Shown: positions 1 to 12,614, counted from the stretch's first letter. The stretch is DNA of 64,000 nt from Sipunculus nudus (GCA_026874595.1 CM049318.1:27678956-27742955); one strand, 5' to 3'. Translations and numbers: made by a program. Notes: generated from the letters alone by a model not told the origin.

Positions 1-160
1 TCATAAGCCTCATCACGCAGGTTTCCAGGTACTGATGTTAGTGACAGGTGGCCATCTTTACAGGCCTTGAGTGAGAATACAAACAAGTTGTGACCAACAA
101 CACTCATCCAGTGGGTGTCGTAGGTGTGTACTCCCGGTGTCCGGATCATCCACGGGTCAC
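1..160 (-). CDS. FAMeT array exon, domain F17 (truncated by the window edge)
   Basis: The acceptor (minus strand CACTTCTAG in phase 1) is followed by D-P-W-M-I-R-T-P-G, H-W-M-S-V-V-G, L-K-A-C-K-D-G-H-L and E-A-Y-E, and is still open at base 1. This shows that the array continues to the left of the window, so 17 domains is a minimum. Confidence 0.8.
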
Positions 161-1159
161 CTAGAAGTGAAAATGTATAAATCTGCAGTATAAATTTTAT
201 TTATTATTGTTACAGTGTGCATATAAAAGCAGACCAAACTCTCTCACTAGTGAAATTTGCTCTTCTAGCGTAAAGGTTGGAAAGCCAGAAATGTGAACCA
301 CCGACATGGGTAGAATCCTAGATCAGCCAAATATTTTCCCCTGAGCAAAATTTCTGTGTTGCATAATGACCATCAGTGTTATGATAGTGTGACCTAACAG
401 CGGATACAAAATATCCTTCTTATCAACATATCCTTACAGCTGCTTTCTACTGCTATTTCGTGATGTACTAGTGATGTACTAGTAATGGTGGAGTAACTAT
501 TAAAATGGTGAGTCCTTTAATCATAGATAATGTATTATGAGTTCTAAACAGGAATTCTACTTTCAAATGGAGTCATCTTAGTATTTGAAAGACATTGATT
601 GATGCAATTAGCGTAAATTTTGAAAATAAAGCATACTGCATGAACCGTTTAACATCTTCAAAACACTTTATTATTTTATTATTATGTTTTTCATACAGCT
701 GCCTCCCTGACTATTCAGCTATTTTATCCTTATATGCTTTTATGGGCACTTTTTTCCTACCTCATTATTTTAAACCACTGATTACAATACATTAACTCAA
801 AAAAAACTCAACAAAATATTATCATTCGTAATTATGTCTATCATACAACAACCTCGTTCATTAATTAAGTAACACCACTTTATCATATATGCTTTCAAGT
901 GAACTTGAAGTTGTACCTTATCATAACCTTTATATCACTGCTTCAACTTGGAAGAGGTTTAAAACAAACTGAGTTTGTGCATTTGTTAATCTGTTTGTGA
1001 TGCACAAATAAATATTGACAATGCAACCTTCTGATAATATTAATCAGAAAAATATAAATAAAACATCTATGATTTTTGTACTGCATGTTTTAAATTTAAG
1101 GACATATCTGTTTTGTAGAGACTTCTCTGGTCTAAACATTTACAAAAGAAGGTACCAAC
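161..1159 (-). other. Intron between F16 and F17
   Basis: About 1 kb of AT-rich sequence with no recognisable domain, repeat family or RNA gene. Short open frames here have no homology signature. Confidence 0.6.
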
Positions 1160-1335
1160 CATTGCCTTGATCAAAGTTCCACACTGCATCACCACTACCG
1201 AACCCAGTAGAAACTGCCACGGCATTAATGGGATGGAAGTTCGGGTCCCTGTAAGCCATGAATGCGTGGCTGTTTAACTTCCCGGTTCCCACCATGACGG
1301 TCTGGTTCACCCAGCTGATCCAGAAACTCCTCAAG
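1160..1335 (-). CDS. FAMeT array exon, domain F16 last third
   Basis: This 176-bp exon (acceptor CTTACACAG in phase 2, donor GTTGGT in phase 1) encodes L-R-S-F-W-I-S-W-V-N, V-G-T-G-K-L, Y-R-D-P-N-F-H-P-I-N-A-V, S-T-G-F-G-S-G-D and W-N-F-D-Q-G-N. It is a canonical C-terminal part of the domain. Confidence 0.85.
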
Positions 1336-2475
1336 CTGTGTAAGGAAACGTAAAATCAGAAAACATTCAAGAATTATTAGGCCAAAGGAATAAAGGTAGG
1401 TTCCCTCTGGCACCTTTTTTATCAGTATAGGTGGGTCAATTTTTCAACATGATAATAACAAATTGGTTTGCAAAACATCATTACAAAAGGATATTGTGTC
1501 AAAAATTTATTATTTCATTTTCTTGAATCAAATGCCATTCTGTCTAGAGCTTGAATTCAGTAAATATCAACTGAAAATCAAAACAAAAAAAAATTTATGC
1601 ACGGGGTTAAATATGACAAGTGTTGTGCCTGCTATACCAATTTTTTTTATTTTTTTTTTTGCCTTATTACTTTACTTTATAGATAGGTCCATGATCTGTT
1701 GGTGGTACAGTCTGTGGAATTAGTAAGAAGGTAACCATATGATAAGAATGATATGTTTTCATTAAGCTTCCTGTATTTCAGGTCTGATATGCACGGGTCT
1801 AGGAGAAATCCTGTAGTTTACACATTGGAGCAAATCTCTGATTTTTTTATTGCAGTATCCTTATTGCATTTGCAGCATGGCAGGGTGTGAATTGAGGAAC
1901 TGCCATCTTGAAGTCAAATGTCTCAACAATTAGCCTATATCCCTCCCATCAAGAGATTTGACCTATCAACCAGAGGCCTTATGTTTCGCTCTTTAAACCT
2001 GATTAAGCTAATGAGCCCCAAAAACTTTCCCACTCAGAAGACCTTCCATGCCCATGGTTGTGAGAGCTGTTTACAAGACAATAGTGATGTAAGAAAGGTT
2101 GATGATGCATGACATCTTATTGACTGACATAATTAGCTGGAATTGCCAAATCTCTGTTCTCCAGTGATGAATATATCACAGTCATTGTGAACTGTTTGGC
2201 CATATCTTGGATTATTTGTCTCATATGAATCTTGTTCTCCAGGACTTGTGCATAATAAACAAGGTAATAAACAGGCCTTAATATTAGGTCATCTATCTAT
2301 TTAACTTGGGTTGCCTTATTGGAAATAAACATCAATTTTTACAATCAAACACTGACAACTTTGGCAAAATACTTATACAAAGTTTGAATTTTTCTGTATA
2401 TCTGGAGATAGCTATACACATGGTATTACATAATGATTTAAAAATATAATTGGTTGCACTGGATGATAAGCTTAC

Positions 2476-2602
2476 CTGTCACAACTCAGAATGCCTGGTG
2501 TACGTGCAGTGACGACGTTATTGCCTTGTTTTCTATTTCTGATCACAGACTGTGAATTCCTCCAACCTCCAATCACGACCTCATAGGTGTTCGTTTCATT
2601 AC
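2476..2602 (-). CDS. FAMeT array exon, domain F16 middle third
   Basis: This 127-bp exon (acceptor GTTCAATAG in phase 1, donor AG|GTAAGC in phase 2) encodes N-E-T-N-T-Y-E-V-V-I-G-G-W-R-N, S-V-I-R-N and T-P-G-I-L-S-C-D plus a split Ser. It carries the second conserved Cys. It continues in the exon at 1160-1335. Confidence 0.83.
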
Positions 2603-2817
2603 CTATTGAACAGTGTGCGAGTTTTTTGTCATGTTATTCTTACAATAAACTGTTCTGCAATTAATCGGTCAATGATGAAGAAAACCTGCATTTCACCTCC
2701 AATCATTAGACACTTGCAGGGTGTATAACACACCATAATGAAAAGTATGATAAAAGTAGGAACGGATTTACAGAACAAGAGAATTGCAAAAGTGCATTAT
2801 ATTCCCGTTGTATGTCT

Positions 2818-3005
2818 TGTGACCTCTGACCTCATAAAGTATGCATGGATCTTTCCGAGAATTTAATTAAAATGGGAAACTGTTTTTTTAACTGTTATAA
2901 TGATTTTAATAAATATCCATCAGATTTTTGGTAAGTCATCAGGGGGCCACCAAAATCTAGTGAATTCTGACCTCATTAAATATGCATGGATTTTGCTGGG
3001 AAACA
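2818..3005. repeat. Dispersed repeat, two units with a CTCATAAAGTATGC-type motif
   Basis: Two partial units share GACCTC-AT-AA-TATGCATGGAT. Related units occur in the introns at 20095-20215 (CTCATTAAATATGC) and 32325-32560 (two units). The family is unknown and no termini are recognisable. Confidence 0.5.
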
Positions 3006-3419
3006 AACTTACTTCAGATATTATATTGGTCAGTATTTCTGTTGAGTTTCATTAAAATCCTTCATATTCCTGGTACATTATTGTGGCATGACATAGCAAC
3101 CAAGGAAATGCTTTCTTATTGGTTGATATGTCTACTACTGGTCCAGGAGTCTTCAGATTGTGACACCGCTGAAGCAACAATGGATCAGCCAATAATGCAT
3201 GTACTTCAAATTAAGCCTGAAACTGATGCGCCATGGCTGTCGGGCCTAAAAACCAGGGTTCCATGCCTGCCAATTCCAAATATTAAGTAAATAAAAAAGA
3301 GATCGACCATATAGTGTAAAAACTCTAGGGAAATGTCAGATAAGTGATAGTTATAAGAAAATGACCTAGAAAAGTAACAAATTTAACCGAAATCTACACT
3401 AATAGCAATTCAAGTGCTG

Positions 3420-3730
3420 GTGGTGACAGGGCAGTAGCACATGCTCTCACTCGTTTTATATCCTGGTGTTTACTAGGCCCGATTACTACTGCACCTGCGG
3501 GCCTTGGTTGTGTAATATCCCCATTGCTGGGTTATACCTCCAATGAACCCCTGAAAGGTGCACTTGTTTGTGAGTGAAACACTGCCTAAGGTCACAACCT
3601 TCCCAATTAGCCTGCAGAATGCTCACCCTGGGTGGGGGGTGACCTCGAAAAAATCTTACTGCCTCAGCTGAGATTTGAACTCAAGAGCTCCTGGCTTTGA
3701 GTCCTGTGCTCTACCCCTGAACAAAAGAGG
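3420..3730 (-). mobile_element. tRNA-derived SINE
   Basis: On the minus strand, about 3640-3727 reads like a tRNA head. A box A-like GGTAGAGCACAGGA is followed some 35 bases later by a box B-like GAGTTCAAATCTC. The downstream body (about 3420-3640) matches 44265-44440, which lacks the tRNA head. The orientation is the same as the host gene. The 3' tail is not clear. Confidence 0.6.
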
Positions 3731-3761
3731 CTGGCGGGTCTGGACATACAGTATTACATAC

Positions 3762-3893
3762 CTGGTGTCTGTTGAAGCAACAGGTGAACATCATTACAAG
3801 CCTGGACCTTGAATGTCACAGAGGTTCCGTTGACCCTCAGGTAACCTCGCTCGTATGTGTAGTCATTGTTGGTTAGCGGGATGAAAACATTGC
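3762..3893 (-). CDS. FAMeT array exon, domain F16 first third
   Basis: This 132-bp phase 1-1 exon (acceptor TTAATGCAG, donor GTATGT) encodes N-V-F-I-P-L, Y-T-Y-E-R-G-Y-L, F-K-V-Q-A-C-N-D-V-H and Q-Q-T-P plus a split Gly codon. It is the only domain with an internal phase-1 intron, right after the V-Q-A-C segment. The three F16 exons sum to 435 bp. Confidence 0.8.
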
Positions 3894-4733
3894 CTGCATT
3901 AAAAGCAAAACAAGGATTGAATTGATACAACTTAAGATGTTTCTAATTGTATCTGTGTTTCAGTTACATAACTTAATCATCTAAAGCTGATTATAATACA
4001 TGGTTGGTTCAATCAAATATCTCCAGCTTGTTTTCAGACCTTTGAACAAATTCAATACTTTTAATTCTAAGCAATGGTTTTCTTAAATTTCAATCCAATT
4101 CAATTCAATATTTTGGGATAAAATATCAATTCTAATTAAATTCTAAGACTTATTTTTTTCAATTAAAATCTAATTTGGGATTAAAAAAGTTTTTTTTTAC
4201 GTCAAGACATTTATTAGTTTGTGCTGATACACAAAAATTCAGTAAGAGAGATAAGCAGTGATAGTTTTACCCCTTGTCAAGCTCCTTGTGACACCCATTA
4301 AAGTCATTCAAGTTTGATTTTAGTCACATACATGGCAAAATTGCTGAATAAACCGATCCATGATAGAAGCCACTTCTAACGAGCTGTACTTGAGTGATAA
4401 TGGAAATGTGAAATATTAATATTTGTTCATCTATTCTGCTCCATTCGTCTGAGCCAGTGGATTTCAATTAAAAATCATTTAATTTTTATTTCTTTCAATT
4501 AAATTTATGCAATTTTCTTCTAACTTTATTCAAACACAACTGAATTCAATTGATCCTAAATCTGCTTTTTATGATATCATGTGTATATATTATATAAGTT
4601 CATGATAATTGCATAAAAAAAGTTATCTACAGTGACTTGGTGCCTTATGAAATGCATTAAATAACTAAGTCAACTTGGTTCAGCATGTTTAAAAATAAAA
4701 AATAACCTCTATATCTCCTGTTGTTTTACATAC
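3894..4733 (-). other. Intron between F15 and F16
   Basis: AT-rich sequence with runs of CAATTC/AATTTAATT-type simple sequence around 4060-4560. No gene or mobile element could be recognised. Confidence 0.55.
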
Positions 4734-5177
4734 CATCACTAAAGGCTATTGACCAGTTTCCTGTGGCTCCCTGGTAAGTGTTGGCCACGAGAGATGTGAC
4801 GAACACAGACTCTGTATAAATTGTCCTAGTCAAGATCGTGTTCTGTCCAACCTCGCCACCTGAACCTACCACAATGGAATTGTTTGTCCACTGCACCCAG
4901 AAAGCTTGATCTTCAGTACAACTCAGGATATTAGGTGTTAAGCTTTCTGCAAGAACTGCCTTAGTTGTGCCATTACGCAGGACTGTTTTTGTGTTCCCTG
5001 CATCACCAATGTCAATCTCATACATTTTTCCAGCCCTGACGAAAGGTATCTGAGACAAAGTCACAACAGCGTTGTTGCACGCTGTTACTTTGAAGATAAA
5101 ACTGTTACGGTCCCGCAACATTGTCCAGTAGCCATCCCATAATACATCATTTGGTGACGAGTATGAAAGAGCAGTCA
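4734..5177 (-). CDS. FAMeT array exon, domain F15 (complete)
   Basis: This 444-bp phase 1-1 exon (acceptor CACCTTCCAG, donor GTATGT) encodes T-A-L-S-Y-S-S, W-T-M-L-R-D, V-T-A-C-N-N-A-V, Y-E-I-D-I-G-D-A-G-N, T-P-N-I-L-S-C-T-E-D, F-W-V-Q-W-T-N-N-S and T-G-N-W-S-I. The N-G-T, N-N-S and N-W-S sequons support an extracellular location. Both conserved cysteines are present. Confidence 0.87.
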
Positions 5178-5639
5178 CTGGAAGGTGAAACAAACAGACA
5201 GATCAAAATATGGTTCATTTGGAGGCACATATACTTAATTTGCATTTTTTATCCATTCTATATACATAAATGCTTTATACTTAAGGATATCTTGCAATTA
5301 AACATAATCTGCAATAAATTTTTCTAATGTGTAAGAATGTGCATAAAGTATTGGTTCAAAAATGCCACGATATCTTTACTTTTTTAACAACTTACAGCAA
5401 AGTTTTATCATATTCTCACAGGAACATGAGAGCTGAATAAAAAAATAAAAGAGAATCGAAGTAAAGAAAAACAATCTAAGTATTACTTGTTAAACTGTAT
5501 CTGTTACTCTAAATTTTGGCTAAGGCTTACATATAACTAGAATACGGGTAGTCAACAAGCGACTACGCGTATCCGTCAAAATCAGAGAAGGACGGGTGAA
5601 GTGAGGCATGGATTGAATGGCAAGGGGAAATAGTGTTTT

Positions 5640-6480
5640 ATTTGATCGAGAAACTATCCAAGATGTATACACATGCAATATTTCAGGTGGAAAAGTCAAA
5701 CCACTGCCGAGATATGAGTGATTTTATCCCTAAGCAGACAAACAGATGGACTCTGTGCAAAAATGGTTGCAGGTGGTGCCACCAGTTTCTTGTATGATAA
5801 AGAACTATGTGAGATCCAAACACATGCAACACTTCAGGTAGGTAAATCAAACCAGTCCGGAGATATTAGCATGGATATCTGCAGCATGAACGTTAATAGA
5901 GGTGGCGTCACCTGTCATAAAATCAAGAAAGCTATCCGGGATGTATACGCATGCCAAATTTCAGGTGAATATGTAAAACCACTACCGAGATATGAGTGAT
6001 TTTAACCAGACTCAAACGATCTGATGGACGCTATGCAAAAATGGTTGAAGATGGCGCCACCAGTTTTGTGTATGTTATAAAGCTATCCAAGGGCTACATT
6101 TGTGTACATTTTTTTTCTTGATAATTGAAAAAGAGTCCAGAGATATAAACATGGATGTCTGCAACGTGAACGTGAATTAAGGTGGCCCACCTGTCATAAA
6201 AATCAAGAAAGCTATCCGGGATGTATAAGCATGCTGAATTTAAGGTAATTTGGTCAAATCACTGCAAAGATATGATTGATTTTAAACCAACTCAAACAAA
6301 CAGATGAATGCTGTGAAAAAATGGCTCCAAGTGGCGCCACCATTTTTGTGCATGTTTTAAAGCTATCCAAGGGCTCATTTGTGTAAAAAAAATTTCCTGG
6401 TCGGTCAAACGAGTCCGAAGATATGTTGGTTAATGGTTCAAAACCGGAGCACAGATAGACGCACTGGAGAAAGGAAAGGT
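5640..6480. repeat. About three degenerate tandem units, period 278 bp
   Basis: The phrase GAGATATGAGTGATTTTA recurs near 5709, 5987 and (diverged) 6265. AGCTATCCGGGATGTAT recurs near 5932 and 6210. Both give a period of about 278 bp. The units carry ATGGATATCTGCAGCATGAACG and GGTGGCGCCACC-type phrases. The array sits in the intron between F14 and F15. Its internal open frames are not conserved between units. Confidence 0.75.
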
Positions 6481-6813
6481 CAGAGGTCAACGCCAACAGG
6501 TTCACATGTGACCTGATAATTGGTACAAGTTTCAGAAAAATCGGTCCGATAGTCTCAGAGGAGTTCTCCGGAAACGAATACTGCAGCATGAACAGCAGAA
6601 CCTGGTCAAAAACAGTATATGCAAATTTTGTTTTGGCGGATTCAATTAATCAGATTATTTAGATCTAAACAATGGATACACATTTCTAACAGAAAACTGG
6701 ATGAGAAAATAAAAAACCAATTTTAAAAATTCTGAACCTTCTTTATCATTGTTGCCAGGTTTATCTTCAGTGTTTTGGTAAGAAATTATGGGACGTATTA
6801 TCATAAAAATTAC

Positions 6814-7094
6814 CTTGATCCTGCTCAAACTCCCAGTGTCCATTGGAACCGATGTTCGTTGACAGCCCAATACTGTTGATGTTATTCGGCCCATCGTTGG
6901 TCCACGAAAGAATGGGTTCCTCGAACGGGAGACCACGGCCAATCCTGACAGCGTTGTTATCCCAAGCCACCCAGAACCTGCGGAATCTTCTACAGTCTAG
7001 TAGGCCAGGCATCATTGTTTCGTTCTGTACCTGACCTCTGGCGGATATTGACACGTTCTGGTTGTTGCTAGTGCCAAGTTTCACCTCAACAGCA
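6814..7094 (-). CDS. FAMeT array exon, domain F14 C-terminal part
   Basis: This 281-bp exon (donor GTAATT in phase 1, acceptor TTTGTCATAG in phase 2) encodes A-V-E-V-K-L-G-T-S-N-N-Q, M-P-G-L-L-D-C-R-R-F, F-W-V-A-W-D-N-N, R-I-G-R-G-L-P-F, L-S-T-N-I-G-S-N-G-H-W and E-F-E-Q-D-Q. The acceptor position is inferred from phase and from homology to the other domains. It is less certain than the donor. Confidence 0.8.
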
Positions 7095-7389
7095 CTATGA
7101 CAAATTGCAGGATTAAAATCACCCATTGATACAACTTATAACATGAAGTGATAGATCAGTTTTATGAATACAGTCCCCAAACTGGTAAAAATTAGGCTGG
7201 CATGATAATAAAATATTTTGAACTTGAAAACTTTAAATAAGATCCTCAAGTTATTCAAAGAAATATCAAAGACAAAGCGAACACATTGATCATAACATAA
7301 TCTGAATTTATTCGGACCAAAAAGTTCTTCAAGCTGCCTAGTGGTCATCACTGATTTCTGTCAAGTTTGTAAGGCCAAAAAATAAAAAC

Positions 7390-10117
7390 GTATGGTTCTC
7401 AGGCACCGCCTGCATCAATTTTAAACCCCCATATCAAATTTTTTTATTTTTATTTTTAATAGAAACTTACCAATTTTGAGATGCAGCTGTCTGACATTTC
7501 TTTTAATAAGATAAAATCATACAATTTCATTTGTTAGGCCATCCTTAAAAATTTTTGTGTTGGGGCTAACATTGGTCCCAAAAAAGTCATCAGGTAGGGA
7601 GGAAAAAAATATTTTTTTTTTTAAGGAGGATCCAGAGTTTACTACCGTTTTTTTTACCGGTTTTTGCATATGTGAGGTGTAGGTCATAGTACATATACCC
7701 GTATTCCATTCAACATGTACAACAAGGTATCTCTGAATAGATTTTGTGTTTTATTACATGCTTAAAATCTTGTACTCGGGTTCAAAATGTTTTAGAATAT
7801 GCCTTGTACATGTACATGTCAAATATTCACGTATTTGAAAAGTGATCAAGTACTTTTCCAATAATGTTCAAGCATGTTATCATGGAAGCATTATAACTGA
7901 TGTATATCTCATTGTACAGATTCGAATTAGGATTGAAAACCTTTTCTGGATCTCACATAAATTTACAGACAATTTTTTTTTGTGTTGTATGCGAGTGCCA
8001 GAATTTTATGAATGAGTGCAATTTGAGATTTCCTTTGCAAATGAAGAGGTATAATTAAGAAGGATGGTAATAAATTAACTCTTTATTAAATAAAGTCAAT
8101 GCCTTATAAGGTAGTACAATATATAAAAAGTTTATACAAATATATGAAAAACTGTACATATTTTAAAGATAAACCCATATATTGGACGTACCCTGATTAT
8201 GCCACTCACCTTCTGCAGATGCCTTTGACAGCTAGTATGTGATTTGGAATGGCATCACCAATATACAGTCCTTATTTGTGCATGACATTTCATGCAAAAG
8301 TTTAAAAAACAAAAAAAAACAGTCAAAATACAGGCCCTGGGACTCCAGTGTATTATTTAAACTTCACCACCAGCATGGACTTTCATTTTATAACAATTAG
8401 CACTACTGCTGACATGCATAAAGGTTTCACAGGCCCGCAAGAAAACTTACAGGCCCTTATATTTCTTGGTAAAAATAAAAAAAAAGGAATTAAAAGCTAA
8501 AAATATTATTACCCATTCATGATCTATTTGTATTATATAACATTAACTGCCCAAAGGCTTAGGAGTATTCATTTCTATTTGTTTTTGGTTTTAAAAACTA
8601 GGTCACATTTGTTTGCTTTTCATTGCTAGTTATCAGATGCCCCGCTTGATTATAATAAAACAAAATTTCATTGGCACTGACTTTTTGCATCTGACAGGTC
8701 ATACTATAATATTTGTAAAATTACTCATGGACATTAGGTCTTATTTCTCAATATATTTTTGCCAATCTATTGTTACTTTCTTGACTTTTAAAACCTCTTG
8801 TAAATGAGGTACCAGCAAAATGCATCAGAAACAAACAAACAAAATATCAATGAGAGGCACGGTGCCTAATGGAAGTAATGCTGGACATTTTTTATTTTTC
8901 TGTGATTAATGATTGAGCGAGCAATGTTGATCTTTATCTCTTCTACGTCTAAACTAGAAATGCCGTACGGTCAGAAAATATCTGTTTGTTTTAAAGGCAA
9001 TTAATAAAATGAAATAATTTAACAAAGGCAGTTAACAAGAAACACAACCTAAAAAAGAAGGTCGCTAAAATTTTATGCGTGTTCTGATAGCTGTGTTCGC
9101 AAAACCCTGTCATGATCGCCACAGAACTATTAAAATGACGCAGTTCTTGTAATACCAAACATCTGTTTTGTGGAGATTGTGCGTTACACATCATCAGTTG
9201 CAGGTTCCATTTAATAGGCCCGCGTCATTTGTTTAATATAGGCTACTCACGATGCAACCGTGACTGTAGTTGAAAAATTATAACCAACATAAGCGACCCG
9301 ATGGCAGTGAACATTTTCCCGCCAAAATAGTCCTGAATGAAGTCACATGGGGTGAACTTTTACTACGAACCTCTTATTGGCTCTCTGGTGGTGACAAGTG
9401 ATCGCTCCGCCAATCACAAGAACGTCTGCGCGTTCTAGGCATGTGTTTATGCAAATCGACGTGTCACATGGTTTAAATGCCAACATTGGTTGGTTGACAG
9501 TATAAATGTTGAGAGAACTTTCATATAATGCGACAGCGATAAGAGTCAGCTTTATTTGTATTAAAATATGAACCATTTCTAATTGCTCAATATTTTTATC
9601 GGCCTTTTCGCCAGAATAACAAAATTTGATGGCGGTTTCCCGGCGGTTTTTCTTCTCTCGCGCACGAGTATAACGATCTTTCAACGTATATATAGGGACA
9701 ACCTGACTGATTTTTAGGGCTCATATTAAACGACCGGCAACGTCGGGTAATACTTCTCATTAAGGAAATTAAGGGCATCTAAGAATGTAATAGAAGGGCT
9801 ATTTTTCTACTACTTGAAGGCAGTTTTCAACGGGCCAAGGCGCGCTTGCAGGAGTTCATACAAAAAAATGTTAAATTGCAGATATGTCAAAACAATTTTC
9901 AACCGCAGCCAAAAAACTCGACCGGCCGAGTTAGCCCCAGCAGAGAATTTTTTAAGGATGGCCTTATGTAGTGCTTTTACTTGTATAGCAAAATAAGTCT
10001 GTTATTATCATGCTTTTCCCTTATCATTTGACATTTTCTTTGAAACATACCAACAAATAAAAAATAAAAAAACGCCCGCCTGAATTCATTTCTGAAAAAG
10101 TGTGTGGGAACCATACC
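7390..10117. mobile_element. MITE with GGTATGGTTCTCAG ends, split by a nested element
   Basis: The left end GTATGGTTCTCAGGCA is near 7390 and the inverted right end GGGAACCATACC is near 10106-10117. An unsplit relative about 250 bp long is at 41560-41810. Comparison with that copy shows that 7537-9963 is a later insertion. Confidence 0.75.
7537..9963. mobile_element. Harbinger-like non-autonomous DNA transposon, 2.4 kb
   Basis: Terminal inverted repeats of about 35 bp start GGCCATCCTTAAAAA and include GGGGCTAAC. They are flanked by a 3-bp duplication TTA (7534-7536 and 9964-9966). The empty site is visible in the MITE copy at 41560-41810. Known: TWA duplications are characteristic of PIF/Harbinger transposons. 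No transposase or Myb-like reading frame is recognisable inside, so it is probably non-autonomous. The superfamily call is inference from the duplication. Confidence 0.72.
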
Positions 10118-10319
10118 TTTTTTTGGCCTTAGGGACCAATCATTTAAATTTCATAGAAATGTTTGAAATGGTTCTTGAAATAAAGTATATGAAGGGAATT
10201 CCACCACTGCTGTCAGGAAGACATATTGAATTTCAGATATATATAGCACACACCCATTCAAACAATCCAGTCTTCAAAAATAATTTAACTTTAATATATT
10301 TTATCTGTAGAAAATGCAG

Positions 10320-12350
10320 AACTAGATGTGTCGGAACGACACGAATGCCCCCGCTTTGGGCAAATTAGAATCATTTGTAAAATTTGGAAAATTTTTTAAG
10401 TTCAGGTCAAAAGTAGGTCAACAAGGGCAAAATGCAAACTCCATCTGTAACGGGTCATTATCAAGCAACACACCAAAAATCATGCCAGTATATGCAGGCA
10501 TTGTGAAAAAAAAGTCCATACATGTGCATTTCCATAAAAATTTCTGTCTTTCATGAAATTTTCTATGTTTAGGAGCCGTAAAACAATCAAAAGTAGGTCA
10601 ACCGGGATGAAACGGAAACTCAATCTGTAACTGTCATTATCTGCCCACACAAAAAAATTCAGGGTGGTATCTGCAGGCATTGAGGAAAAAGAGTCAGTAC
10701 ATATGCATTTGTTATGAAAATTTATATTTTTCATGAAACTTTCTATGTTCAGGAGCAGTCAAATGGTCTAAAGTAGGTCAACTGAGACAAAACAAGAACT
10801 CCATCTGTAACTCAGGTCATTATCTGCCTACACACCAAAAATCAGGCCCGTATCTGCAGGCACTGCGAAAAAAAGTCCATACATGTGCACCTTTTTATGA
10901 AATTTTCTATGTTAGAGCACCGTCAAACGGTCAAAAATAGGTCACCTGGGACAATTATCTGCCCTCACACCAAAAATCAGGCCAATATCTGCAGGTATTG
11001 TGAAGAAAATTCTGTACAAGTGTATTTGTCATGAAAATATATAATTTACATGAAATTTTCTATGTTGAGGAGCCGTAAAACAGTCAAAAGTAGGTCAACC
11101 AGGAAGAAACGCGAACTCGATCTGTAACTGGTCTATATCTGTCCACACACCAAAAATCAGGCCAATATCTGAAGACACTGCGAAAAAAGGTCCGTACATG
11201 TGTATTTGTCATGAAATTTCATATTTTTCATGAAATTTTCTATGTTGAGGAGCCGTAAAACAGTCAAAAGTAGGTCAACCAGGAAGAAACGCGAACTCGA
11301 TCTGTAACTGGTCTATATCTGTCCACACACCAAAAATCAGGCCAATATCTGAAGACACTGCGAAAAAAGGTCCGTACATGTGTATTTGTCATGAAATTTC
11401 ATATTTTCCATGAAATTTTCTATGTTCAGGAGCCGTAAAACAGTCAAAAGTAGGTCAACCAGGACGAAACGTGAACTCGATCTGTAACTGGTCTATATCA
11501 GCTCACACACCAAAAATCAGGTCAATATCTGCAGGCATTGCGAAAAAAATCCATACATGTGTATTTGTCATGAAATTTCATATTTTCCATGAAAATTTCA
11601 AAGTTTAGGAGCCGTAAAACGGTCAAAAGTAGGTCAACCGGGCGAAACGTGAACTCGATCTGTAACTGGTCTATATCCGCTCACACACCAAAAATCAGGC
11701 CAATATCTGCAGGCATTGCGAAAAAAAGTCCGTACATGTGTATCTGTCATGCATATTTCTATTTTTTATGAAATTTTCTAAGTTTAGGAGCCGTAAAACG
11801 GTCAAAATTAGGTCAACTGGGACGAAACGCAAACTTGATCTGTAACTGGTCATTATCTGCCAACACACTAAAAATCAGGCCAATATCTGCAGGCATTGCG
11901 AAAAAAAGTCCGTACATGTGTATCTGTCATGAATATTTCTATTTTTCATGAAATTTTCTAAGTTTAGGAGCCGTAAAACAGTCAAAAGTAGGTCAACCGG
12001 GACGAAACGCGAACTCGATCTGTAACTGGTCTATATCTGCTCACACACCAAAAAAAACAGGCCAATATCTGCAGGCATTGCGAAAAAAAGTCCGTACATG
12101 TGTATCTGTCATGCATATTTCTATTTTTCATGAAATTTTCTAAGTTTAGGAGCCGTAAAACGGTCAAAAGTAGGTCAACCGGGACGAAACGCGAACTCGA
12201 TCTGTAACTGGTCTATATCTGCCCACACACCAAAAATCAGGCCAATATCTGCAGGCATTGCGAAAAAAAGTCCGTACAACTGTTTGATTTCGGAACGACG
12301 GACATGGGTAAAACTATATGCCCCGGCCACTTTGTGGCGGGGGCATAAAA
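10320..12350. mobile_element. Tandem-repeat element (180-bp units) with Helentron-like ends, copy 1
   Basis: It begins near AACTAGATGTGTCGGAACGACA and GAATGCCCCCGC, and ends with a hairpin GCCCCGGCCACTTTGTGGCGGGGGC followed by ATAAAA (positions 12319-12350). Between the ends are about eleven units. The start phrase AGGAGCCGTAAAAC repeats at intervals of almost exactly 180 bp from 11067 to 12145, and two units there are nearly identical. Known: molluscan Helentron-type non-autonomous elements often carry tandem cores and a 3' hairpin. The class is inferred. No coding capacity is seen. Confidence 0.75.
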
Positions 12351-12463
12351 ATGTAAGACAGGCAGACAGATACAAGGAAAATCTCAATAATAAAGGTGAT
12401 AAGCCTTAGCAGGTCCCAGTTATGCTTCACACAACACTTTAATTATGTTTCTAAAAGGTTTAC

Positions 12464-12614
12464 CTGTCAAACCTTCCAGCCCGTGGGGAGAGTGCCAGGT
12501 ACGCATCCCAGCAGGCCCTGATCTTGAAGGTAAAGTACTGCCTCGCGGAATTGGGAACAAACCATGCCTTGGAGAAATCAAACTGAGACTGCGTGTGAAT
12601 CTGGTAGGTGTCAC
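12464..12614 (-). CDS. FAMeT array exon, domain F14 N-terminal third
   Basis: This 151-bp exon (acceptor TTTGTTTTAG in phase 1, donor AG|GTAAAC in phase 2) encodes D-T-Y-Q-I-H-T-Q, A-W-F-V-P-N, F-K-I-R-A-C-W-D-A-Y, and ends F-D plus a split Ser codon. It joins the exon at 6814-7094 in phase 2, giving S-A-V-E-V-K-L-G across the join and 432 bp in total. The intron is 5.4 kb. Confidence 0.8.

Noticed and set aside
3640-3727. Functional tRNA gene
   Set aside because: Only box A- and box B-like stretches are clear, the arms do not pair well, and the sequence continues into a SINE body.
5718-5999. 93-codon plus-strand ORF
   Set aside because: It lies in 278-bp noncoding repeats and is not preserved in the neighbouring units.
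10320-12350. CRISPR-like array
   Set aside because: The 180-bp units are contiguous and diverged along their whole length. There are no short identical repeats with unique spacers, and the genome is eukaryotic.
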